Source: Solitalea longa
GTDB lineage: Bacteria > Bacteroidota > Bacteroidia > Sphingobacteriales > Sphingobacteriaceae
Length of the DNA stretch: 64,000 nucleotides
Reading direction: 5' to 3'
Assembly (NCBI RefSeq): GCF_002920915.1
Contig: NZ_PQVF01000006.1
Coordinates: forward strand, 1-64,000
Shown here: one piece after another, positions 8,025-15,204 of the stretch
How positions within the stretch are numbered: the stretch's first letter is position 1
Layout: each line of letters begins with the position of its first letter
Program-made: the position numbers and the translations under genes
The notes under the pieces: model-generated
Databases searched by the model: none
Told to the model about the DNA's origin: nothing
Seen by the model: the letters and a program-made list of their open reading frames with translations, nothing else

Positions 8025-8615
8025 TTAGGGCTTTAAAGCTTTTAGCACCACTTTAAGTGTTTGGTCCATTACTGAGTCTGTAAGTTCAAAGCTTGATGAA
8101 GCGTAACTTTCTCCTTGCGTATGAAATTTCATCAGTTGATACAAAGGAGAAAAGGCCACCGACCAATACACCTCAAATGGCAGCTGCACCAATTCACCTT
8201 TAAGGATGGCCTTATGAACAAACTTTCCCATTTCTTGTTTAAAGCTATTTTTAATAGTTTGAGAGATTGTTTTGAACGAGGGCGAATACCGCAAATGCTC
8301 AATAAACTGAACTTCCAATGGGTTTTCAAGGAAAAACGCAGCTCTGTTTTTCCATTGAACTTTCAGTCCTTCCTCAAAACTCATTTCAGCGCTAAAATTC
8401 TTTAAGCTATACTGTTGCATTTTATTGAAAACCTCTGTTCCTAAGCTTAATACCAGGTCTTCTTTGTCTTGGTAATAAATGTAGAGGGTGGCTGGTGATA
8501 CCCCGGCTGCTTTAGCCAACTTCTGCATGCTAAAGCCATCCAGTCCATTTTTTACAATCAGTTCAACGGCCTGTTGCCTAATGGCCTGTTCCTTGTTTTC
8601 GTCTCGGGTTCTCAT
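8025..8615 (-). CDS. TetR/AcrR-family repressor
   Basis: 196 residues. The N-terminal helix-turn-helix reads DGFSMQKLAKAAGVSPATLYIYYQDKEDL, the TetR signature; the rest is an all-helical ligand-binding domain. It is the first gene of a minus-strand operon with the small protein at 7697 and the MFS pump. An 18-bp imperfect palindrome overlaps its own -7 box at 8624-8647, so autoregulation is likely. A GC-rich imperfect hairpin (about 7986-8020) lies in the 91-nt gap after it and could tune expression of the distal genes. Confidence 0.9.
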   Translation of the reverse strand: MRTRDENKEQAIRQQAVELIVKNGLDGFSMQKLAKAAGVSPATLYIYYQDKEDLVLSLGTEVFNKMQQYSLKNFSAEMSFEEGLKVQWKNRAAFFLENPLEVQFIEHLRYSPSFKTISQTIKNSFKQEMGKFVHKAILKGELVQLPFEVYWSVAFSPLYQLMKFHTQGESYASSSFELTDSVMDQTLKVVLKALKP

Positions 8616-8623
8616 TTATAATG

Positions 8624-8647
8624 CAAATATAAGTGAATGTTCATTTA
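8624..8647 (-). promoter_or_regulatory. tetR promoter -7 box with overlapping operator
   Basis: On the minus strand TATATTTG (8631-8624) matches TAnnTTTG, about 9 nt before the ATG. Overlapping it is the dyad TAAGTGAATGTTCATTTA (8630-8647), 7 of 8 symmetric positions per arm, of the TGAAnnTTCA form common for TetR operators. No clear -33 box was found. Confidence 0.65.
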
Positions 8648-8750
8648 TTTATAAATTGAATTTAAAATTCCTCCCAGCGAAAGAATAAATGCTTGGTCTA
8701 CAGAAACAAGGATTTAGTCGTTAATAGCATAATTTTACCGGTTGAAAATC

Positions 8751-8758
8751 TATTTTTG
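8751..8758 (+). promoter_or_regulatory. Candidate -7 box for the histidine kinase operon
   Basis: TATTTTTG matches TAnnTTTG and lies 24 nt before the kinase start codon. No TTTG is found at the expected upstream distance, so this is tentative. Confidence 0.4.
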
Positions 8759-8782
8759 AAACCGGAGCAACAATAAAATGCA

Positions 8783-9829
8783 TTGAGAGAGTTTAAGAAT
8801 ATTCGTACAGTTATTTTTCATATTCTGGCATGGGTAGGTGTTTTTATCATTCCAGAATTTTTCAGACCCGATTCTCCGGCCATACCTTCACGTATCTTTT
8901 CATTTCAGCATTTCTTAACGTTTAATCTTCCATTAGTGGTATTCTTTTACCTGAATGCATATTATCTGATTCCACGTATCATGCGTAAAAAACCACTTTA
9001 TGCATACGTTTTATCGGTAATTGGCATAATGGCAGCTATTCTGCTTTTTAACCAATTGTTACGGATGGAGATGCCACCGCCTCAACGCATGTTGCCTTTA
9101 CGAGAAGGAAGAGGAATAGGAATGGGTGCGGGAGGAGGCATGCGGCTATTTCTGCTGTTTCCATTATTGTTTATCTGGGCAACCAGCACCAGTTACCGGT
9201 TCATAATTGATCAGCTTAAAGCCGACCGCCAAAATAAAGAGCGCGAAAATATTCACCTTAAAACCGAACTTTCGTTTCTGCGATCACAGATCAGTCCGCA
9301 TTTTATTTTTAATATTCTAAACAGCCTGGTGGCCTTAAGTCGCAAGCGGCCTGAACAGGTGGAGCCCGCCATCATTCAACTATCACAAATGATTCGTTAT
9401 ATGTTGTATGAAAACGACGAGTTAAAGGTGAGCATTGAAAAGGAAATAGAATATTTACAGAATTATATCGATTTGCAGCGTCTGCGTTTTGGCGATTCGG
9501 TGCAGGTAATCTTTACGGTTATTAATGAAACAACCGGGAAAAGCATTGAACCGATGTTGCTGATCCCTTTCATTGAAAACGCCTTTAAACACGGCGTTGG
9601 CTTAATTGAAAAACCTGTAATTGAGATTCATCTGCATGCCGATGATAAAGACTTTTGGTTTACCGTAACCAATAAATTTAATGATGCCGACCCTAAAGAC
9701 GAGAGTTCGGGTATTGGCCTTGTTAACGTTGAGCGCCGTTTGAAAATTTTGTACAATAACCATCATCACTTGCGTTTAATGAAAGACGATGAATACTTTA
9801 AAGTTGAACTTAGCATTGAACTCCAATGA
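8783..9829 (+). CDS. LytS/YehU-type sensor histidine kinase
   Basis: 348 residues with four predicted helices (about 10-27, 44-64, 72-92, 121-138), then a His_kinase/HATPase module. The H-box SPHFIFNILN carries H173, the N-box IENAFKHG has N266, and the G-box SGIGLVNVERRL is at 309-320. With a cytosolic kinase the loop between helices 3 and 4 (about 93-120) is periplasmic. It is unusual: Met- and Pro-rich, then GRGIGMGAGGGM. The start is TTG, since the nearby ATG meets a stop at once. It overlaps the response regulator (ATGA), so the two are translationally coupled. The signal is unknown; the adjacent TonB/lipoprotein genes share Gly-rich segments. Confidence 0.9.
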   Translation: MREFKNIRTVIFHILAWVGVFIIPEFFRPDSPAIPSRIFSFQHFLTFNLPLVVFFYLNAYYLIPRIMRKKPLYAYVLSVIGIMAAILLFNQLLRMEMPPPQRMLPLREGRGIGMGAGGGMRLFLLFPLLFIWATSTSYRFIIDQLKADRQNKERENIHLKTELSFLRSQISPHFIFNILNSLVALSRKRPEQVEPAIIQLSQMIRYMLYENDELKVSIEKEIEYLQNYIDLQRLRFGDSVQVIFTVINETTGKSIEPMLLIPFIENAFKHGVGLIEKPVIEIHLHADDKDFWFTVTNKFNDADPKDESSGIGLVNVERRLKILYNNHHHLRLMKDDEYFKVELSIELQ

Positions 9830-10548
9830 TGAATTGTATTGCTGTTGATGATGAGCCATTAGCATTGGAGCTTTTGGTTGATAATATATCCAAGATCCCC
9901 TTCCTGAATTTAGTAGGCAGTTGTCGTAACCCATTTGAAGCGATGGAGGTGTTGCAGGATAAGCCGGTTGACCTTATCTTTTTAGATATTCAGATGCCGG
10001 GAATAAGTGGGGTTCAGTTTTTACAGGCAACCCGACCTAATCAAATGGTTATTTTTATTACCGCATATGAAAAGTATGCTTTAGAAAGCTATAATTTAGA
10101 CGTGGTTGATTACCTGCTTAAGCCGGTCTCTTTCGACCGCTTTATGAAAGCGACTACCAAAGCATACGAGCTTTTCAACTTAAAGAATAAAAATACCCAG
10201 CCCGAATCAGCTCCCGACTATATTTTCATCAACTCTGAATATAACCTGATAAAAATAAACCTTGCCGATATTTTATATGTGGAAGGGCTGAAGGATTATG
10301 TGAAGATCTATGTCGAAAAGAATCCACGCCCTATTCTTTCCAGAATGAATATTAAAGCGATTGAAGAGAAACTTCCATCGATGGGCTTTCTGAGGGTTCA
10401 TAAATCGTTTATTATTTCCACCGCCAAAATAACCTCCATCCGTAAGAACCGGATAAAAATAGGGGAGGTAGAAATTCCCTTGAGTGATAATTTTAAAGAC
10501 GAACTGATGAAGTTTGTTCACCCCTCCAGCTCCCTGAAGGGGGAGTAA
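9826..10548 (+). CDS. LytTR-family response regulator
   Basis: 240 residues. The receiver domain has acidic D8/D9, the phospho-acceptor D54 in LIFLDIQMPG, and the conserved Lys in YLLKPVSF (about 106). The LytTR DNA-binding domain covers about residues 135-232 (NLADILYVEGLKDYVKI, FLRVHKSFIIS). The partner kinase overlaps by 4 nt. The last nine residues (HPSSSLKGE) are encoded by a GC-rich palindromic repeat that seems to have replaced the original stop. Likely targets are the outer-membrane genes that follow; that is inference from position. Confidence 0.92.
   Translation: MMNCIAVDDEPLALELLVDNISKIPFLNLVGSCRNPFEAMEVLQDKPVDLIFLDIQMPGISGVQFLQATRPNQMVIFITAYEKYALESYNLDVVDYLLKPVSFDRFMKATTKAYELFNLKNKNTQPESAPDYIFINSEYNLIKINLADILYVEGLKDYVKIYVEKNPRPILSRMNIKAIEEKLPSMGFLRVHKSFIISTAKITSIRKNRIKIGEVEIPLSDNFKDELMKFVHPSSSLKGE
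10521..10545. repeat. GC-rich palindromic repeat overlapping a gene end
   Basis: CCCCTCCAGCTCCCTGAAGG followed by GGGAG can pair as CCCCT/AGGGG or CTCCC/GGGAG. Hairpins of this type are dispersed between genes in many Bacteroidota genomes (general knowledge). Here one is translated as the C-terminal tail of the LytTR regulator. Confidence 0.5.
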
Positions 10549-10687
10549 TGGTCCTTGCATCTAATGCCCCCGGGAGGTAAGCCTCATCGGCACAATTCGG
10601 TAATTAGTATGCAAATGCCTTAATGCTGTCTACTTCGTTTTAGTTACCTGTTTTTTCAATTCATTTTTGAGCTTAAACGAGCTATAC

Positions 10688-13459
10688 ATGAATCGGAAAA
10701 TAGTTTTACTCATCATTTTTACTCTTTTATCAACGCAGGCTTTAAAAGCTCAGGTGAAGCTTAGAGAGGTTCTCCTGAACAAATATTACAGGGGCTCGCT
10801 GGCTTCGGTTTTCGACAGCATTGCAGTTGATCATAATTTAAAGTTTTCTTTTGACCGCGAGCGCTTGCGTTATTCATTCGCAGAGCGTTATGCCGATATG
10901 CCGCTTGATGTGGCGCTCAAATACATTTGTAAAGATTATGAGCTAAAATATTACATCGGTGCCGGGAATGTGATTTTTGTTTTGGATAAGAATCAGAAGG
11001 TTGATCCGAAGACAATGGCCAGTGGCACCCAGGAGATCGGTGAAAAGGCAAAAGTTGCCGCGTTAAAAAAGAACTATCTTCTAACCGGCCGGGTGGTCGA
11101 TGCTGCCAGCGGTGAATCGCTGCCCTATGTAAACATTACCATTGTTGGAACAAAGCAGGGGACAGCCACTAATGCTGATGGTTATTTTACATTGAATAAA
11201 GTTCCTACCGATACTTCCACACTGTTCATCAGTTACCTGGGTTATCATAAAACAAGCTTTCACTTAAATCCTGATTTACCTAAGGCTGGTTTGATCATCG
11301 AACTAAACCCTGATAATGAACTGGAAGAGGTGCTGGTGGTAGCCGACAAGGAAGACCTGATGAAGGTATCGGAAAAAGTGAGCATGATAAAAATTTCGCC
11401 GCAAAAACTGGCGATGTTACCCAATGTGGGAGAGAAGGATATTATGCGTTCTTTTCAGCTCATGCCCGGCGTTTCGGCCAGTAACGAGTCTTCATCGGGT
11501 TTATATGTACGTGGAGGAACTCCCGATCAGAACCTGGTGGTATATGATGGTTTTACCGTTTACCAGGTAGATCACTTGTATGGTTTTTACAGTGCCTTTA
11601 ATTCTAATGCTATTAAAGACGTGCAGTTGTACAAAGGCGGGTTCGAACCTAAATATGGTGGGCGCTTATCGAGTGTTACCGAAATTACCGGCAAGGATGG
11701 CAATAGCAAAGGCTTTAATGTAGGAGGCGATATCAGTTTGCTAAGTATCAATGCCTATCTCGAATCGCCATTTGGCGAAAATGCTACACTATTATTGGCA
11801 GCTCGTCGCTCTTACAAAGGACCGCTCTATAATAAGATCTTCAATAAGTTTAACAGCAGTAATTCAACTACCACTACGCAGCGGCCAGGTTTTGGCGGTG
11901 GTCCCCGCGGCAACGCTTCTAATTTCGCTACCACGGTTTCATCTTATTTCTATGACCTGAATGGCAAGTTCACCTATAAGGTTTCAAAAAAAGATGCCTT
12001 ATCGCTGAGCTTATACAATGGAACCGATAATCTCGACAACTCCCAGGAAGCACAGGCTCCGTCTTTTGGAGGAGGTGGTTTTGGCGGCAGCGGCAGAGGC
12101 TTTGGCTTTAACGTGAATGACGTGACCAATTATGGTAACATGGGAGGTAGTTTACGTTGGACCCGTAAATGGTCTGACCGGTTCTTCAGCACTTCGGTAT
12201 TAAGCTATTCGAATTATTACAGCGACCGTGACCGATCGAACGAAAATACACTCACTGATGAAGATGGTAATTCGCGAACGATTAAAAACGGTACCATCGA
12301 AAATAATGATCTGAAAGATTTCAGTTTTAAAACCGATTTGGAGTATGCCTGGACAAAAGATAATGCGATAAAACTGGGAGCTTATGCAACCAATTACAAG
12401 ATCAAGTATAACTACAGCCAGAACGATACGTCAACGATCCTGGATCGTAACACAACAGGAAACCTGGCCGGGATCTATATTCAGGATAAACAAAACTTAT
12501 TAGGTGATAAGCTTTCCCTTGAACCCGGCTTGCGTTTCTCTTATTTTGACCAAACGTCAAAAGGATATATAGAGCCACGTTTTTCGGCTAATTATAGATT
12601 TAATAGCAAAGTTACCTTTAAAGCTGCAACCGGTAAGTATTATCAGTTTGCTAACCGCGTGGTTCGCGAAGATGTGCTTTCGGGCAGCCGCGATTTTTGG
12701 ATCTTGTCTGATGGAAGCAATGTTCCGGTAAGCTCGGCAATACATTACATTATTGGAGCCTCTTATGAAACCCGTCAGTATTTGTTCAGCGCTGAATACT
12801 ATTACAAAGATTTGAATGGTGTAACCGAATATTCGCTTCGGTTTAATCCAACGCGCGGCGGTGGTCCAGGAGGTGGTGGAGGAGCGCCAACCACTTCCTA
12901 CGAAGAAAACTTCTTTAGCGGTGTAGGCTATTCACAAGGCATTGAATTTTTAATTCAGAAAAAGGTGGGTAATTACAATGGATGGATCAGTTATTCATTG
13001 GGTGAAGCCCGCAATAAAATAGCTACTTATGGTGATGATTATTATTCTGCCAGCCAGGATGTAACCCATGAACTAAAGATTGTAAACATTTATAAGCTGG
13101 GTCGTTGGAATTTTTCAGGCGATTGGGTATTTGCTACTGGAAGGCCTTATACCGCCCCACAGGGAGGTTATGAATTGACTTTGCTTGATGGCACCACCCA
13201 AAGCTTTATCAATATAGGTGCTAAAAACGGTTCGCGATTGCCAAATTACCACCGCCTTGATCTGGCTGTTAACTATGAGTTGCGTGGTGCCGATGCGCAT
13301 AATAACATCGGCTCTATCGGTGTCTCTTTTTTCAATGTTTACAATCGTAAAAATGTTTGGTACAAGGAGTTTCAGATTGCCGATAACCAGGTAGTTGAAA
13401 CCAATGTGAACTACCTCGGATTTACTCCAAACTTAACCCTTACCCTAAAGCTCAGATAG
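10688..13459 (+). CDS. TonB-dependent outer-membrane receptor with STN domain
   Basis: About 923 residues. The ATG at 10688 gives a clean signal peptide (MNRKIVLLIIFTLL...ALKAQ) and is preferred over an upstream TTG at 10667. An STN-like domain (about 30-100) is followed by a carboxypeptidase-regulatory-like domain (GRVVDAASGESLPYVNITI, about 135-215). The plug has SGLYVRGGTPDQNLVVYDG and YGGRLSSVTEI, and a 22-strand-type barrel ends in an aromatic strand (FTPNLTLTLKLR). Extracellular loops carry glycine-rich inserts near nt 11880-11930, 12060-12110 and 12855-12895. It pairs with the DUF4249 lipoprotein one base downstream, a common arrangement in this phylum. Substrate unknown. No sigma/anti-sigma pair is adjacent despite the STN domain. 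Confidence 0.9.
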   Translation: MNRKIVLLIIFTLLSTQALKAQVKLREVLLNKYYRGSLASVFDSIAVDHNLKFSFDRERLRYSFAERYADMPLDVALKYICKDYELKYYIGAGNVIFVLDKNQKVDPKTMASGTQEIGEKAKVAALKKNYLLTGRVVDAASGESLPYVNITIVGTKQGTATNADGYFTLNKVPTDTSTLFISYLGYHKTSFHLNPDLPKAGLIIELNPDNELEEVLVVADKEDLMKVSEKVSMIKISPQKLAMLPNVGEKDIMRSFQLMPGVSASNESSSGLYVRGGTPDQNLVVYDGFTVYQVDHLYGFYSAFNSNAIKDVQLYKGGFEPKYGGRLSSVTEITGKDGNSKGFNVGGDISLLSINAYLESPFGENATLLLAARRSYKGPLYNKIFNKFNSSNSTTTTQRPGFGGGPRGNASNFATTVSSYFYDLNGKFTYKVSKKDALSLSLYNGTDNLDNSQEAQAPSFGGGGFGGSGRGFGFNVNDVTNYGNMGGSLRWTRKWSDRFFSTSVLSYSNYYSDRDRSNENTLTDEDGNSRTIKNGTIENNDLKDFSFKTDLEYAWTKDNAIKLGAYATNYKIKYNYSQNDTSTILDRNTTGNLAGIYIQDKQNLLGDKLSLEPGLRFSYFDQTSKGYIEPRFSANYRFNSKVTFKAATGKYYQFANRVVREDVLSGSRDFWILSDGSNVPVSSAIHYIIGASYETRQYLFSAEYYYKDLNGVTEYSLRFNPTRGGGPGGGGGAPTTSYEENFFSGVGYSQGIEFLIQKKVGNYNGWISYSLGEARNKIATYGDDYYSASQDVTHELKIVNIYKLGRWNFSGDWVFATGRPYTAPQGGYELTLLDGTTQSFINIGAKNGSRLPNYHRLDLAVNYELRGADAHNNIGSIGVSFFNVYNRKNVWYKEFQIADNQVVETNVNYLGFTPNLTLTLKLR

Positions 13460-13460
13460 T

Positions 13461-14270
13461 ATGAAAAAGATAGTAGGTTTTTTAGTGTTGATAATGGCCT
13501 TTTTTACCGGCTGCACCAAAGAAGAAGCGGAAGAGCTCGCTGCAATAGATAAGCCGGTGGTGGAAGCTTACCTAATACCGGGACAAGCGGTTAATGTACA
13601 TGTTACCCAACAAGTAGGTTTTGGAACGGCTGATACCACTCAGGTGCCGATCAATGATTTAACGATAAAAATTATAAGTGAAGGAACTGAACATGTACTC
13701 GGTTTTACCGCTGATGGAAATTATGTTTCAGGTAGTGATCTGAAAATTGAAGCGGGTAAAACCTATGCATTATCATTTACCTATCAGGGTGAAGAGGTGA
13801 GCGCCGAAACGGTAATTCCGGAAAAACCTCAAGACTTTACGGAGTCAACCTCTTCGTTTACCATGCCGACTTTTGATTTTAGCAGCGGTACACGCCCCGA
13901 GTTTCCGGATCCGGTAAAACTAAGCTGGACAAACCCGGCCGGTGAATACCACCTGGTAGTGGTAAAAAACACCGAAACTTCACCAACCGAAGTTAGTTTT
14001 GGTTTTGGTGGAGGCTCCACTACCTCGGCCAGACCCATTTTCAGAAATCAACCTGATCAGGGAACGTCTTATGAAATAAACGTTCAGAACTTTAGTTATT
14101 ACGGGCATCATTGGGTCATTTTATACCGAATTAATCCAGAGTATGCAGCTTTATACCAGCAAAGCGGAAGTAATTCACTGAACCTGAAGAATCCTTCAAC
14201 CAATATTAAAAACGGCCTGGGCATTTTTACAGGCATCAACACTGATACATTAAGTTTAACCGTCAATTAG
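13461..14270 (+). CDS. DUF4249-family lipoprotein
   Basis: 269 residues with a lipoprotein signal (FFTGC, Cys about 18). The N-terminal part (DKPVVEAYLIPGQAVNVHVTQQ, then ISEGTEHVLGF and KIEAGKTYALSF) is the Ig-like pattern of DUF4249. The start codon lies one base after the TonB receptor stop. Such lipoproteins are thought to sit on or beside their receptor at the cell surface. A glycine-rich stretch (FGFGGGSTTSARP) occurs at about residue 180. Precise function is unknown. Confidence 0.85.
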   Translation: MKKIVGFLVLIMAFFTGCTKEEAEELAAIDKPVVEAYLIPGQAVNVHVTQQVGFGTADTTQVPINDLTIKIISEGTEHVLGFTADGNYVSGSDLKIEAGKTYALSFTYQGEEVSAETVIPEKPQDFTESTSSFTMPTFDFSSGTRPEFPDPVKLSWTNPAGEYHLVVVKNTETSPTEVSFGFGGGSTTSARPIFRNQPDQGTSYEINVQNFSYYGHHWVILYRINPEYAALYQQSGSNSLNLKNPSTNIKNGLGIFTGINTDTLSLTVN

Positions 14271-14280
14271 ATTTTATATA

Positions 14281-15081
14281 GTGAAACGGATCATTCAACA
14301 TTCTGCATGGCTGCTCATATTCATGGCATTGTCGTGTTCTTCTACCAAAAGCATTTCGAGTTTAAAGTCGCAGGTACAACATCAAATTGATGGATTACCG
14401 GGTGAATGGGGGCAACCCATACGGTTTAGTGATAATGACACGGGAATACAGTACGCAATTGAAAATGATACCGATCATCTTTATCTCATTTATCGGATCA
14501 CGGATCAGCAAACCATAATGAAGGTTTTATCGGCCGGAGCTAAACTTTGGCTCGACCCAAGTGGTAAAGGAGATAAGAAGATGACCATCGACTTTCCCTT
14601 AAAAAAAGAGATGGGCAGAGCTCCTATGGTTGAGCATGAAAAGAACCGCTTGATTATGATGGAAGATCTCTTGCTTCAAAAAAACGAAGCCGTTTTAACA
14701 GGTTTCTTGAATGGGCCAAGCGGTAAAAAGGCATTGGATAGTATCGGTGATTTCAGGTTTAAAGTATTGATCAATAATGATGAAAGCCTGGTGTATGAAC
14801 TGGCAATTCCACTAAATAGTTTGTATGCTGCCTCAGCTAACCGTAATATGCCATTTGACCTGGGCTTAGAAATTAATGGAATGGAGATGCCGCAGCGCAA
14901 AGGCGGTTCGGGCGGAAGTGGAGGTAGGGGACCTGGAGGAGGAAGGCCTCCCGGAGGCGGTGGAATGGGTGGTGGTATGCACGGAGGAGGCGGTCATGGA
15001 GGGCCAATGCCGGGTGGTCACTCTTTTGAATCAATGACCAAAGCGGTAAAGCTGCAAACCAAGGTTTTGCTTTCTAAATAA
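14281..15081 (+). CDS. CBM9-like lipoprotein with Gly/Met/His-rich tail
   Basis: 266 residues, GTG start 11 nt after the DUF4249 gene. Lipobox is ALSC (Cys about 19). The body is a paralogue of the lipoprotein at 2616-3425: IDGLPGEWG, YAIENDTDHLYLIYRI, LWLDPSG, YELAIPLNSLYA and INGMEMPQRKGGS. From about residue 205 the tail is almost pure glycine with Pro, Met and His. Such a tail could bind metal or be a flexible surface segment; neither is shown. It ends the kinase-regulator-TonB-DUF4249 run. Confidence 0.75.
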   Translation: MKRIIQHSAWLLIFMALSCSSTKSISSLKSQVQHQIDGLPGEWGQPIRFSDNDTGIQYAIENDTDHLYLIYRITDQQTIMKVLSAGAKLWLDPSGKGDKKMTIDFPLKKEMGRAPMVEHEKNRLIMMEDLLLQKNEAVLTGFLNGPSGKKALDSIGDFRFKVLINNDESLVYELAIPLNSLYAASANRNMPFDLGLEINGMEMPQRKGGSGGSGGRGPGGGRPPGGGGMGGGMHGGGGHGGPMPGGHSFESMTKAVKLQTKVLLSK

Positions 15082-15180
15082 ATATATCCCCTGTTAATCC
15101 CGATTTACCATTCTGTCATAGGCATTTGTTAGCGTAAATGTTATAACAAGGATTTTACACTGGTAATTAAACCTCGGGGT

Positions 15181-15188
15181 TAACTTTG
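15181..15188 (+). promoter_or_regulatory. Candidate -7 box before the beta-barrel gene
   Basis: TAACTTTG matches TAnnTTTG and lies 16 nt before the ATG at 15205; a -33 TTTG is not evident. Confidence 0.4.
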
Positions 15189-15204
15189 GGGTCTACTAGA
15201 AGTT

